From: an uncultured Dehalococcoidia bacterium
Lineage (GTDB): Bacteria; Chloroflexota; Dehalococcoidia; Lucifugimonadales; JAAXIE01
Direction: 5' to 3'
Assembly (NCBI GenBank): GCA_951813255.1
Contig: OX638353.1
Location: 806,001-870,000 of the forward strand
Length of the DNA stretch: 64,000 bases
Below, piece by piece: positions 51,755 to 60,771 of the stretch (position 1 is the first letter of the stretch; each line of letters opens with the position of its first letter). The notes beneath the pieces were generated by a model, which saw only the letters and a program-made list of their open reading frames with translations, was not told the DNA's origin and did no database searches. The position numbers were made by a program, and so were the translations under genes.

Positions 51755-51836
51755 TTCGGATTAAGGACACCACCTGTGCCAGTTGGAAGCAGGACGTGGG
51801 CCCAGTCAAGGGATTGAATGAAGGGGAACAGGTCAC

Positions 51837-52232
51837 ATGGCAGACAGGCAGATAACCCTCGAGACCTATACTACGCACTTCAGCCAGGACGATAAGGACG
51901 CCAACTTCAAGCATGACGTTGCCACCTATAGCAAACTGGACCCCATGCCTCCTCTGGACCGCATGAGCCGGAACCTTGATATACCTGTAGGGGCTTTGGT
52001 GCGGTACGTGCTGGCCCGCTGGACCACTTCAGGGAGCGACGCCTTGCTGGAGGTGGGGCCTCTGGTGGTGCGCCAGATGGGGGACCTAATCAAGCAGGCA
52101 GAGGAGGAGGGGACGGAAGAGGCGCGGCTGAGGGCTTATGACGGACTGCGCCAGATGGTTGCCTGGCTAACGATCCCCTTGGACGACCCCGACTGGCAAA
52201 CCCCGAGGTCCCAACGCAGGCAGGAGTGCTAG
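51837..52232 (+). CDS. Small conserved hypothetical protein (DUF6027-like)
   Basis: The 131-residue protein reads TTHFSQDDKDANFKHDVATYSKLDPMPPLDRMSRNLDIPVGALVRYVLARWTTSGSDALLEVGP. From memory it resembles small helical DUF6027 proteins in actinobacteria and Chloroflexota. The middle IPVGALVRYVLARW looks like a helix-turn-helix-type segment, so a DNA- or RNA-binding role is possible but unproven. Its stop overlaps the stop of the convergent membrane protein gene. Confidence 0.6.
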   Translation: MADRQITLETYTTHFSQDDKDANFKHDVATYSKLDPMPPLDRMSRNLDIPVGALVRYVLARWTTSGSDALLEVGPLVVRQMGDLIKQAEEEGTEEARLRAYDGLRQMVAWLTIPLDDPDWQTPRSQRRQEC

Positions 52233-52933
52233 GTGTCCCTGCCCCGTCCGACGGGCGTAGACAAGTTAGAGGTTGAGTCTGGAGATTTACCCACATGTCG
52301 CTCGATCAGGCCAGTCACCAACACAGCGCTCAGGGCTACCAGCCACACGAAAAAGGCAACCCCGATGATGCGGTGCATTACTGTAGCAGCGTCCACCCAG
52401 ATGAACTGCATCGCCACGCCAATCACAGCCGTGGCTAGCGAAGTGGTGCGAAATGCTCCGCCGGGCTGCCACAGGTAGGCTGCTCCTGCCAACAGGGCAA
52501 GGCCAGCGGCTGTGAAGCCGATCTTTCCCGTTATCCAGCGTGCATCGGCTATTCCCTCAATGAAGGAAGGGATGTCTGCTCCTGGAGCGGGATACGCTGC
52601 AAGGACTATGGTGCACAGAGCTGACATTATGGAGAACGCGCCGGAAAATCCGAGCAGATATGTTGCCAAACGCCCCGACGAGCGCGCCTGTGTGAGCCAA
52701 GACTGGAGGAGGTACCAAGCGCTGGCTACCAAGGCCAAACCGGCGATGAGTCGCCCTGCGCTGTGCAGTGCATAGACGGGCCGGCTGTCGGCGATGGCTT
52801 GCAGCGATTCGGTCAGGGTGGGTTGGTCCGCGTCAGCCGCAACCCGGGCCGCTATCATCACGACGGTAGCAGCCGCGCTGAAGAGCAATAGCTTGCCCGC
52901 GGTGCGGGCAGAAGTTTCGGGTTTGGGTGACAT
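52229..52933 (-). CDS. DUF4386-like multi-pass membrane protein
   Basis: The 234-residue protein has about six to seven hydrophobic helices, beginning KLLLFSAAATVVMIAARVAAD and ending IIGVAFFVWLVALSAVLVTGLIERH. It resembles DUF4386 membrane proteins, which have no known function. I chose ATG 52933. No ribosome site is visible and the gene follows the MetF-like stop by only 17 bases, so translation may be coupled. The family assignment is tentative. Confidence 0.62.
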   Translation of the reverse strand: MSPKPETSARTAGKLLLFSAAATVVMIAARVAADADQPTLTESLQAIADSRPVYALHSAGRLIAGLALVASAWYLLQSWLTQARSSGRLATYLLGFSGAFSIMSALCTIVLAAYPAPGADIPSFIEGIADARWITGKIGFTAAGLALLAGAAYLWQPGGAFRTTSLATAVIGVAMQFIWVDAATVMHRIIGVAFFVWLVALSAVLVTGLIERHVGKSPDSTSNLSTPVGRGRDT

Positions 52934-52950
52934 GCTGGGTGGTAGGACGC

Positions 52951-53835
52951 TCAGCCCTGACTGTCGGGGTGCCAAGCGTCGAGCATGGCGTTGAAGGTCT
53001 CCATGGCGGGGTCGGAGAGGCCGTAGGGACACTCGAAGTGGATGCCGACTGGGAAGCCTGCGTTCGTCACGCCTTCCACCACTGCCTTGTAGTGCTCCAC
53101 CATGGCTGCTTTCTTCTCTTGGAAGGGCATGGCTGCCAGTTCGGTTACCCAGTCTAGTTCCGGGCCAACGAGGTCGCTGGTGTCGTCCTTGATGAGCCAG
53201 CGAATGAGTCCGAGGCGCTGCTCGAGTTGGGGTACGAAGCCGAAGGAGAGGAGGATCTCAGGCCGGTGGGGGTGCTCTTTCATCGTTTCGAGGAAGGAGA
53301 CTATCTGCTTGCTGTACAACAGTTGAGTCATGGCAAAGTTGGCCCCGCACTCCATCTTGTAGAGGAGTCTCCCTTCCTCCTCAAGGCGGGTGGGTATGAG
53401 GATGGCTCCTCGCGATGGCATGACGTCGCTGTAAATGCCAAGGGCCTCGTTGGGAGATGGCCCCACGATGTCGGCGTCGTCGAACACGCGTGGCACGCCC
53501 ACGAAAACGACTCGCTCGACGCCCGCCTGCTTCAGGCTCTCCACTCGTCGGTCCAACTGCGTCTTGGGGGTGAATACGGTTACTTGTGTGAGTATGCAGG
53601 AAGCGGGTATCTCCTGACGGAGGAATACGCTGGAGTCCAGGGCATCGATTTTTTCGTCCAGCGCCACCGGGCGGTCACCTTCTTCCGGGATCATCTGAGG
53701 CACAACCAGTGTGTTGATGTGGTCGATCAGTCCAGACTTGTCCAGTTGGGCCCGGGTCTTCTGCGCGTCTTCTTCAGCAAGGGCTTGTCCGCCACTCTTG
53801 GAGGTGGGGATCAGCTCAAGTGCGATAGTTGCCAT
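52951..53835 (-). CDS. Methylenetetrahydrofolate reductase family protein (MetF-like)
   Basis: The 294-residue TIM barrel starts ATIALELIPTSKSGG and has HINTLVVPQMIPEEGDRP, GVERVVFVGVPR, KMECGANFAMTQLLYSKQIV, GFVPQLEQRLGLIRWLI and FPVGIHFECPYGL. The first part (FELxPP-like, and FxxTQLxF-like AMTQLLYS) is that of FAD-dependent 5,10-methylenetetrahydrofolate reductases. It lacks the standard spacing of textbook MetF, so it may reduce methylene-folate or act as a relative. GAGGAGGACC precedes the ATG at 53835. It could supply methyl-folate to the MetE-like protein at 48007. Confidence 0.78.
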   Translation of the reverse strand: MATIALELIPTSKSGGQALAEEDAQKTRAQLDKSGLIDHINTLVVPQMIPEEGDRPVALDEKIDALDSSVFLRQEIPASCILTQVTVFTPKTQLDRRVESLKQAGVERVVFVGVPRVFDDADIVGPSPNEALGIYSDVMPSRGAILIPTRLEEEGRLLYKMECGANFAMTQLLYSKQIVSFLETMKEHPHRPEILLSFGFVPQLEQRLGLIRWLIKDDTSDLVGPELDWVTELAAMPFQEKKAAMVEHYKAVVEGVTNAGFPVGIHFECPYGLSDPAMETFNAMLDAWHPDSQG

Positions 53836-54023
53836 GGTCCTCCTCGGTAAACACCCTGCGGTGGGCATGCGACGAATTGCGACGACATAGTCTAACTCAA
53901 ATCTCCCATTCTGTCGTCCCGACCTGCCGTCATCCATCTAGGCTTCCCCTAGGACCTCCGGGCACCCAAGGCACCCACGCCCGAGGGTAGGCAGACATAG
54001 CGTGCGGGCGTATTATCCACGGG

Positions 54024-54788
54024 ATGATTACCGTCGACGCAATTCATGTGGCGCCTGTCAAGTCGGCGAGTCTGGTCAGCCCTGACAGGGTGAGTGTGGG
54101 GCTTACCGGCATACTGGAGGACAGGCGCTTCTACATAATCGACGCCATAGGACGGCTGGTGACACAGCGTGAATTGGGCTGGTTGGTGCAGGTAAAAGCC
54201 TCGTACCAGAGCGAGCCGGAGCGGTTGCGTCTGACTCTACCCGATGGGGAGGTCGTCGAGGAGGAACTGGAGAGTGGGGAACAGGTTTCTACACGGATGT
54301 GGGGTCGGATGGCGCGGGGTCGTGTTCTAACCGGAGGCTGGGGCCCCGCCCTTTCGCGAGCTGCCGGGGTGCCTTTGGCACTTGTGCGGGCAGACCAACC
54401 GGGCCAGTGCTACGACGAGTTCCCCATCTCGGTCCTGTCAAAGGGCTCGCTCTTGCAGTTGGGCAAGGTGGCTGGTGATACCGATGAATTCGATGGTCGC
54501 CGCTTCCGCCCCAACTTCCTGTTGCAAGGGTGCCAGGCCCATGAAGAAGATGGCTGGCTGGGTAGAGCCATTCAGATCGGCGAACGGCTGCGCCTGCGTC
54601 TCATATCGCCCGACCCGCGCTGCGCTATCACGACCCATGATCCCGATACCGGGGAGAGGGATGTGGACACGCTGCGCCTGATAATGAGCTACCGCCCCAA
54701 CCCTATTGCTGCTTACTTTGGTGTCTACGCCATCGTGGAGCGGCCCGGCGAGGCTGCTGTGGGCGACAGGGTGGAGCTGGTTGAGTAG
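54024..54788 (+). CDS. MOSC domain-containing protein
   Basis: The 254-residue protein has an N-terminal beta-barrel domain (IHVAPVKSASLVSPDRV) and a MOSC domain with FRPNFLLQGC, GDRVELVE and a central Cys region (QGCQAHEEDGWLGRAI). MOSC proteins are sulfur- or molybdenum-cofactor-carrying proteins, for example of mARC reductases or Moco sulfurase. No Moco enzyme is adjacent. TATTAT lies only eight bases before the ATG, so a leaderless mRNA is possible. Confidence 0.85.
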   Translation: MITVDAIHVAPVKSASLVSPDRVSVGLTGILEDRRFYIIDAIGRLVTQRELGWLVQVKASYQSEPERLRLTLPDGEVVEEELESGEQVSTRMWGRMARGRVLTGGWGPALSRAAGVPLALVRADQPGQCYDEFPISVLSKGSLLQLGKVAGDTDEFDGRRFRPNFLLQGCQAHEEDGWLGRAIQIGERLRLRLISPDPRCAITTHDPDTGERDVDTLRLIMSYRPNPIAAYFGVYAIVERPGEAAVGDRVELVE

Positions 54789-54844
54789 TTTCAGGTCCTA
54801 TTATCCTATACCGAGTTTGCGCTCCAGTCTGAGGTAGGGTTCCT

Positions 54845-57800
54845 ATGCATCTCGACCCCCGTCTGCTGGCTTATACCCATGGCGTCCGGTTACGAATTCT
54901 GCTCGCCTCGTTCCTTGGCCTCCTATCCACGGGCGCCGGAGTGGCACGTCTAGCCGTCGCAGGTGTCGTCATTGTCCAAGTGATACACGAGGGGGCCGCT
55001 TTCGACACGCTCGTTGTTCCACTCGTTGCCATGGCCGGGCTTATCGTGCTGCGGAGCGTTTTCCAGTACCTGCAGGAGCTTGTAAGCCACCACACTGCCA
55101 GCATCATCAAGATTCAGGTGAGAGAGAGGCTCTACCAGCACTGCCTGGCCTTGGGCCCGGGTTACTTCGACCAGAGCCGAACCGGCGACGGCGTTCTCAC
55201 GCTTGCCGACGGTGTCGAACGGCTGGAAGCTTTTTTCGGCCGCTACCTGCCACAATTGACGGTCGCTGTCCTGACCCCGCCCCTCATTTTCGCCTTTATG
55301 GCCTTCATCGACTGGCCCATCGCCGTCATATTCCTAGTCTTTGCCTTGGCCACGCTACTTATACCGAACACCCTGGCCAAGTGGAACACCCAAAAGAACA
55401 TACGGCGTCGCGATGCGTATGGGGCGCTTGGGGCGGACTTTCTCGACAGCGTGCAGGGCCTGTCCACTCTGAAGGCCTTCGGGCAGAGCCGGGCCCGGGG
55501 CGACTTGCTGGCCAACCGCTCCCGCGCACTCTTCCGGGCAACGATGGGCGTACTGGCCGCCAACAGTCTCACCAGCGCCATCACGCTGATGGGCATCTCC
55601 GGCGGAGCTGCTTTGGCCTTGGGTTTCGGCGCGTGGCGAGTGAGCCAAGGTGACATGGATCTGCGCCCACTACTGATTGTGTTGATGCTTGGCGTGGAAA
55701 TCTTCCGGCCCCTGCGCGAACTCATCCAGTTGGGTCACGAGGGCATGATTGCCTTGGCTTCAGCCGAAGCCGTGTACGAGATCTTGGACACGCCAATACA
55801 GGTCACCGAGTCTGGGACAAGGGCCCGCCGGGTCAACGGCACCGAGCCCACTCTCGTCCCTGAGTTGACCTTTGAGAATGTCACGTTCGGCTACCAGTCA
55901 GGACGCCGGGCAGCACTGGAGCAGGTGTCATTCACGCTGAAGGCCGGTGAAACCTTGGGACTGGTAGGCCCGAGCGGGGCTGGCAAGTCCACGGTGGTAT
56001 CTCTTGGCCTACGCTTCTTTGACCCGCAGCAGGGGCGCATCCTTCTGGGAGGCCAAGACCTGAGAGACCTGCCCCTGGATTACCTACGGCGACATGTAGC
56101 CGTAGTGGGGCAGGACACCTACCTGTTCCACGGCACCGTTGCGGAGAACCTGCGATTTGCCAAGCCCAATGCTACCCAAGAGGAACTGGAAGACGCGGCC
56201 CGAGTGGCCAATGCCCACGACTTCATACGAGTGCTTCCCAATGGCTACGATACCGTGGTGGGCGAGCGTGCCGTCCGCCTCTCGGGAGGGCAGCGCCAGC
56301 GTATCGCCATCGCACGGGCCCTGCTGAAGGATGCGCCCATTCTGATTCTGGACGAAGCTCTGTCCAGCGTGGACACGCAGAACGAAGCCGTCATACAGAA
56401 GTCTTTGGACAGGCTCATGGAGGGCAGGACGACCCTGACCATCGCCCACCGTCTCTCCAGCGTGATAGGCGCCAACCGTATTTTGGTTCTGGATGAGGGA
56501 CGGGTGGTGGAATCAGGCACCCATCAAGACCTGGTGGCAGCCGGTGGAGTGTACACCCAGCTAATGGCCAATCAGCAGACGGCTCAAGACGGCGGACATG
56601 ACGGACATCATGCGCCCCCAATCGCCGTTGCCCATGCTGCTGGGGTCAGCGACCCGGCGCACCACCACGTTGCTCACCCGCACCACGAGAATCACCAGGA
56701 AGGCAACAGTCATCGACACGAGCATGATCACCAACCCGTGCATGCCGCCCACGCTGGCGCCAATCATGCACACTCTCACGGTGACCACCCTCACGGACCG
56801 GCGGCCTCGCAACGCTCGTTGGGTATGCTCGCCTTGGGTGCTAGGCTGGTGGTGTTGGTACGTCCGTGGTGGGGCCAGTTGATACTCACCTTCCTGCTGG
56901 GTGTGGCACATCACGGATCGGTGATCGGCTTGGCGGTGATCGGCGCACTACTCGTGGGACAGGTGGTGACAGGAGGGAGCCTCACTGTCCTGCTGATTCT
57001 GTTAGGGATATTCGTGCCCCTGGTTGGCTTCTTCACATGGGCTGAGTCGTGGCAGGCCCACGACATGGCCTACCGGTTGCTGAACGAGATGCGTGTTGAC
57101 ATGTACCGCAAGCTGGACCCGCTGGCCCCGGCCTATATGGTAAAGCGTCGCTCCGGCGACCTCGTCAGCATTGTCGGCACCGACATCGAGACGGTGGAGT
57201 ACTTCTTCGCCCACACCATCACACCTGCCTTTGTCGCGGTTGTAGTTCCTGCCGGAGTGCTGGCAGTGTTGGCAGTCATCGCGTGGCCGTTGGCTCTAGT
57301 GCTCACACCTTTCCTGATTGCCGTGGCAGTCAGTCCACTGATGGCTCAAGCCCGCTCGGAACAGTTGGCCACCGAGGTACGAGGCCGGCTTGGTGATATC
57401 CATGCCCACATGGTGGACAGCATCCAAGGCATACGCGAGGTATCGGCCTTCGGGCGAGGACCTTCAAGGCAGGAGGAAATCGCTCGCAACGGCTGGCAGT
57501 TCGCGTACGTGCAGACCCGTTTCCTCAAGGTGCGTTCCTTCCAAGTGTCGGTCATCGAGGCGATGACCGCTCTGGGCAGCCTCTGTGTGCTGACCCTGGG
57601 CATCTGGTTCCTGGCGCAGGGAGACATGACCCGTACGCAGTTGATTCTCTCCGTGGTTCTGTCCACCGCTGCCTTTGCGCCTGTCTCTGACATCGCCCGC
57701 ACCATCAAACAACTTATGGAGACAGCGGCATCTGCCCGGCGCGTCTTCGAGGTGCACGACGAGCCTGTTCCGGTGGTGGACGGGCCGGGGGCCAGCACGC

Positions 57801-58633
57801 ATGGAAAGGCTCCGGCGATCAAGTTCGAGGGAGTGTCCTTCGCTTACGGCGACCGGGAGGCTCAAGCCCTCCATGGTGTTTCCTTCGATCTGCCCGCTGG
57901 CTGCACCACAGCACTGGTGGGCCCGTCCGGGGCAGGGAAGACCACCTGTGCCAACCTGCTCATGCGCTTCTGGGACCCAGACACAGGCAGGGTTGCGATG
58001 GATCAGGACGACCTGCGTTCCTTCGGGTTGGACGACCTGCGAGGCCAGATCGCGCTTGTGTCCCAAGACACCTACCTTTTCAACGATACGATCCGCAACA
58101 ACCTGCGTTTGGGCCGGTCCGACGCCACCGATGAAGAGGTGGAGGAGGCCGCAAGCCAAGCCAACGCCCACGACTTCATCACTTCCTTTCCAGACGGCTA
58201 TGAAACCACGGTGGGCGAGCGTGGCACTCAACTTTCTGGCGGTCAGCGCCAGCGCATCGCCATTGCGCGCGCTTTGCTGAAAAATGCCCCCGTCCTCATC
58301 CTGGATGAGGCCACCTCCCATCTGGATGCTGTAAACGAGCAGCAGCTCAGGCTAGCCTTGGACCGCCTCATGGAGGGACGCACCACCCTGGTCATAGCCC
58401 ATCGCCTGTCCACGGTGCGCAATGCCGACCAGATAGTCGTCTTGGATGAGGGAGGGATGGTGGAACGTGGCACCCACCAGGAGTTGCTTCACTCACAGGG
58501 CCTGTACGCGAGGTTGGTAGAGGCCCAATTGGTGGAGGGTGTTGCAGAGCGCCCAGCTCACGGTCACCATGGGTCTCACCAAGCTCATGCCCCAAGCATG
58601 CCGGGGATAGGCCACGGCGGGCACCACCACTAG
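54845..58633 (+). CDS. Fused ABC exporter (two TMD-NBD halves) with histidine-rich linker and tail
   Basis: The 1262-residue protein joins two half-transporters. Half one has six helices and an NBD with GPSGAGKST (about residue 375), LSGGQRQRIAIARALL and ILILDEALSSVD. A linker of about 75 residues (580-655) is dominated by His (GHDGHHAPP, DPAHHHVAHPHHE, HAHSHGDHPHG). Half two repeats the TMD, GPSGAGKTT (about 1024), LSGGQRQR and DEATSHLD. The tail (HGHHGSHQAHAPSM, ending GHGGHHH) is also His-rich. Both NBDs look catalytic. The layout resembles CydDC fusions or bacterial multidrug exporters; the His stretches suggest metal binding or metal efflux, which is inferred. Confidence 0.88.
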   Translation: MHLDPRLLAYTHGVRLRILLASFLGLLSTGAGVARLAVAGVVIVQVIHEGAAFDTLVVPLVAMAGLIVLRSVFQYLQELVSHHTASIIKIQVRERLYQHCLALGPGYFDQSRTGDGVLTLADGVERLEAFFGRYLPQLTVAVLTPPLIFAFMAFIDWPIAVIFLVFALATLLIPNTLAKWNTQKNIRRRDAYGALGADFLDSVQGLSTLKAFGQSRARGDLLANRSRALFRATMGVLAANSLTSAITLMGISGGAALALGFGAWRVSQGDMDLRPLLIVLMLGVEIFRPLRELIQLGHEGMIALASAEAVYEILDTPIQVTESGTRARRVNGTEPTLVPELTFENVTFGYQSGRRAALEQVSFTLKAGETLGLVGPSGAGKSTVVSLGLRFFDPQQGRILLGGQDLRDLPLDYLRRHVAVVGQDTYLFHGTVAENLRFAKPNATQEELEDAARVANAHDFIRVLPNGYDTVVGERAVRLSGGQRQRIAIARALLKDAPILILDEALSSVDTQNEAVIQKSLDRLMEGRTTLTIAHRLSSVIGANRILVLDEGRVVESGTHQDLVAAGGVYTQLMANQQTAQDGGHDGHHAPPIAVAHAAGVSDPAHHHVAHPHHENHQEGNSHRHEHDHQPVHAAHAGANHAHSHGDHPHGPAASQRSLGMLALGARLVVLVRPWWGQLILTFLLGVAHHGSVIGLAVIGALLVGQVVTGGSLTVLLILLGIFVPLVGFFTWAESWQAHDMAYRLLNEMRVDMYRKLDPLAPAYMVKRRSGDLVSIVGTDIETVEYFFAHTITPAFVAVVVPAGVLAVLAVIAWPLALVLTPFLIAVAVSPLMAQARSEQLATEVRGRLGDIHAHMVDSIQGIREVSAFGRGPSRQEEIARNGWQFAYVQTRFLKVRSFQVSVIEAMTALGSLCVLTLGIWFLAQGDMTRTQLILSVVLSTAAFAPVSDIARTIKQLMETAASARRVFEVHDEPVPVVDGPGASTHGKAPAIKFEGVSFAYGDREAQALHGVSFDLPAGCTTALVGPSGAGKTTCANLLMRFWDPDTGRVAMDQDDLRSFGLDDLRGQIALVSQDTYLFNDTIRNNLRLGRSDATDEEVEEAASQANAHDFITSFPDGYETTVGERGTQLSGGQRQRIAIARALLKNAPVLILDEATSHLDAVNEQQLRLALDRLMEGRTTLVIAHRLSTVRNADQIVVLDEGGMVERGTHQELLHSQGLYARLVEAQLVEGVAERPAHGHHGSHQAHAPSMPGIGHGGHHH

Positions 58634-58672
58634 GTCTGCTCTGGAACCGGAAAGAACCGAAAGGAGATTGCT

Positions 58673-59563
58673 ATGCCGATTGAGCAGCACGCGCCTGAAC
58701 TGGAGGGTATCATCGACTTGGATGCCACTGTTGAAGAGCTCGCTGGCGGATATGGTGGTGACATGGGGCCTGCGGAGGGCCCTCTATGGTGGAAGGAAGG
58801 CGGATACCTTCTCTTCAGCGACATCCACAACAACCGCCGTATGAAGTGGGCCGATGGTGAAGGAGCGTCGCTGTTCGCCGAGCCCACCAATCGGGCCAAC
58901 GGGCTGACGCGGGACCGGCAGGGCCGCCTTCTGGCTGGCGAGCATGAAGCCCGCCGTGTGACTCGTCAAGAGCCGGATGGCAGCATCACCGTAGTGGCCA
59001 ACAACTACCGGGGGACCCGCCTCAACCGGCCTAATGATGTGGTCGTGAAGTCCGACGGGGCTATCTACTTTACCGACCCAATAACGCTGGGTCTGATCTC
59101 GGACTTGGACTACGCTGGCGTTTACCGGGTCACTCCTGACCTGGGTACCATGAATTGCTTGGTATGGGACTTTGTGGTGCCTAACGGGTTGGCTTTTTCC
59201 CCTGACGAGAGCATCCTGTACATCAACGACTCACGGCGGGGACACATTCGCGCTTTTGACATGGACCCTACCAATGGCATGCTGGCCAAGCAGACGGACC
59301 GGATATTCTGCGACCTGCGCGGTGAAAGGCCCGGCGTTCCGGACGGCATGAAGGTGGATGTTGAAGGGAATGTGTACTGTGGAGGCTCTGGGGGTCTCTG
59401 GATATTGGACCGGAACGGTAAGCACTTGGGCACCATCGTCCACGGGTACAATGCCACCACCAACCTGGCTTTCGGCGGTGATGACTGGAAAACCCTTTAC
59501 TTCACTACCCGCAACGAGCTATGCCGTGTGCCGGTCAAGATTGCGGGGATACCGGTTCCCTAG
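58673..59563 (+). CDS. SMP-30/gluconolactonase-like beta-propeller
   Basis: The 296-residue protein has EGPLWWKEGGYLLFSDIHNNRRMKW, NGLTRDRQGRLLAGEHEARRVTRQ, RLNRPNDVVVKSDGAIYFTDPITLG, LVWDFVVPNGLAFSPDESILYINDSRRGHIRAFDMDP, the six-blade SMP-30/luciferin-regenerating motif set with metal-binding Glu, Asn and Asp residues. It likely hydrolyses a lactone. AAAGGAG precedes the ATG. It lies 39 bases after the ABC exporter gene, so it may share that transcript. Substrate unknown. Confidence 0.88.
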   Translation: MPIEQHAPELEGIIDLDATVEELAGGYGGDMGPAEGPLWWKEGGYLLFSDIHNNRRMKWADGEGASLFAEPTNRANGLTRDRQGRLLAGEHEARRVTRQEPDGSITVVANNYRGTRLNRPNDVVVKSDGAIYFTDPITLGLISDLDYAGVYRVTPDLGTMNCLVWDFVVPNGLAFSPDESILYINDSRRGHIRAFDMDPTNGMLAKQTDRIFCDLRGERPGVPDGMKVDVEGNVYCGGSGGLWILDRNGKHLGTIVHGYNATTNLAFGGDDWKTLYFTTRNELCRVPVKIAGIPVP

Positions 59564-59610
59564 AACCAAGGCACTATTGAGGATTGCTCCGGCCTGCATT
59601 GTTGACCACC

Positions 59611-60102
59611 CTATGGCCGGAAACTATCCAATGACTGCTGGAAAGCACCGGCGTACTTGTCCCAGTGGGTGTCAAGCGCCATCGCGGTAATCACGTAGAA
59701 CTTGTCGTCCCACGCGACGCAGAGCTGGCGCGACCGCAGGGTCACGGGGCCCTGCTGGAAGGTGGTCTCGACGAGGTAACCTGGGCGTCCTCCGATCTCG
59801 GAAGGAGACATGCCAATCAGTTCAGATTCCGGGACAAGGACAGGTATCAGTTGCTTGGAGGATGAGACGTACTCTTCCAGCGTGAGGTCAGGCGCGGGCT
59901 CTGCCACGATGGTGATCTTGGCGGTAAATGGGAGTTCTTCGGAGAAGTCGGGCTCCGGATTGTAGAAGACTGCGAGCGCGTCACCGGGCGCCTGTTCGGC
60001 CTCGGTCCAACCGTCGGGATGTTGAAGGTACGCCCCGCACCCGGTGCCAACTAGGGCGATGAGGACCATCGACCCCAAGGCAACGCGGTACTTGATGCCC
60101 AA
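59611..60102 (-). CDS. Putative lipoprotein (PsbP-like/DcrB-like fold)
   Basis: The 163-residue product starts with a hydrophobic signal ending LVGTGC, a plausible lipobox. The remainder reads WTEAEQAPGDALAVFYNPEP, then EEYVSSSKQLIPVL and GGRPGYLVETTFQQGPVTLRSRQLCVAWDDKFYVITAMALDTHWDKYAGAFQQSLDSFRP, the pattern of PsbP-like beta-sheet domains. The role is unknown; such lipoproteins often sit on the outer face of the membrane. It stands alone between the SMP-30-like gene and the UGSC gene. Confidence 0.75.
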   Translation of the reverse strand: MGIKYRVALGSMVLIALVGTGCGAYLQHPDGWTEAEQAPGDALAVFYNPEPDFSEELPFTAKITIVAEPAPDLTLEEYVSSSKQLIPVLVPESELIGMSPSEIGGRPGYLVETTFQQGPVTLRSRQLCVAWDDKFYVITAMALDTHWDKYAGAFQQSLDSFRP

Positions 60103-60196
60103 TTCCGTTCCTTAGGTCAACCGAGTTGGTCTTTGCGGGCAGCCTTGGTGGCATGGAGGTACTCCGACCCTTGTTGGGGGCCCGGCCATAGTTGGA

Positions 60197-60769
60197 CTAC
60201 AGCCCGTTGGACGTAAGCGCCCGCACTATGTCGTCGCTGATGCTGGAGGCCCGATGGATGACTGTCTCGCGGGGCAGTGGGCCCAGTGGATGCGGGATAG
60301 ATATGGGCTGGAAGCCGGGCCGCCCGAAGGCGTTTGATTGGGCTAAGGCGGAGTTGGTGAAGGGGGCGGTGCATATCACGATGGTCGGGATGCCACGGTT
60401 TTCCAAGGTCATTGCGTCGTGCACACTGCACGCGGTACAGGACCCTCAATCGGCTATAGCGGTGACTACGAAGTCACATCGCTCGCTCAGGGCATCCACC
60501 ACCTCATCGGCAGCAGGACGGGAGTAGATGAACTTGTCCAGAACCAAACTGTCCTGGAGCTCGAACTGCTTGTCCAGTGCTTCCCGCACGTCAAGCAGCA
60601 GTTGGTTGGCGTTGGCCTTGCGATTGCCGAGGAAGCCTCCAACTTTTCCCTGAAGACCGGGAAGGCGTGGAGCCCCCGCCCAGCGAGAAGCAAGCTCAGG
60701 GTCTACCGGGGCCACCACGCCCAACTGGCGCAGCTGTTCCTGCAACGATTCGGCAGGCATAGATACCAT
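60197..60769 (-). CDS. UGSC-family candidate selenoprotein
   Basis: Two minus-strand frames separated by TGA (60446-60448) stay in register and give a roughly 190-codon protein. The first part ends VVDALSERCDFVVTAIAD. The codons after TGA read Gly-Ser-Cys-Thr-Ala-Cys, so Sec108 would form the motif UGSC that names this family, followed by SVHDAMTLENRGIPTIVICTAPF and PHPLGPLPRE. The ATG at 60769 has GGAGGGTAAGC upstream and lies three bases after the upstream gene's stop. The family's chemistry is thought to be redox-linked and is not proven. A mutated Cys codon is the alternative. Confidence 0.85.
60418..60432 (-). promoter_or_regulatory. Candidate bacterial SECIS hairpin in the UGSC gene
   Basis: On the minus strand CGTGCA-GTG-TGCACG forms a perfect 6-bp stem with a GTG triloop. 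The loop begins 19 nt after the TGA, almost the same spacing as in the AhpD-like gene. An outer GC pair may extend it across a GAC bulge. Confidence 0.55.
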
Positions 60770-60771
60770 GC

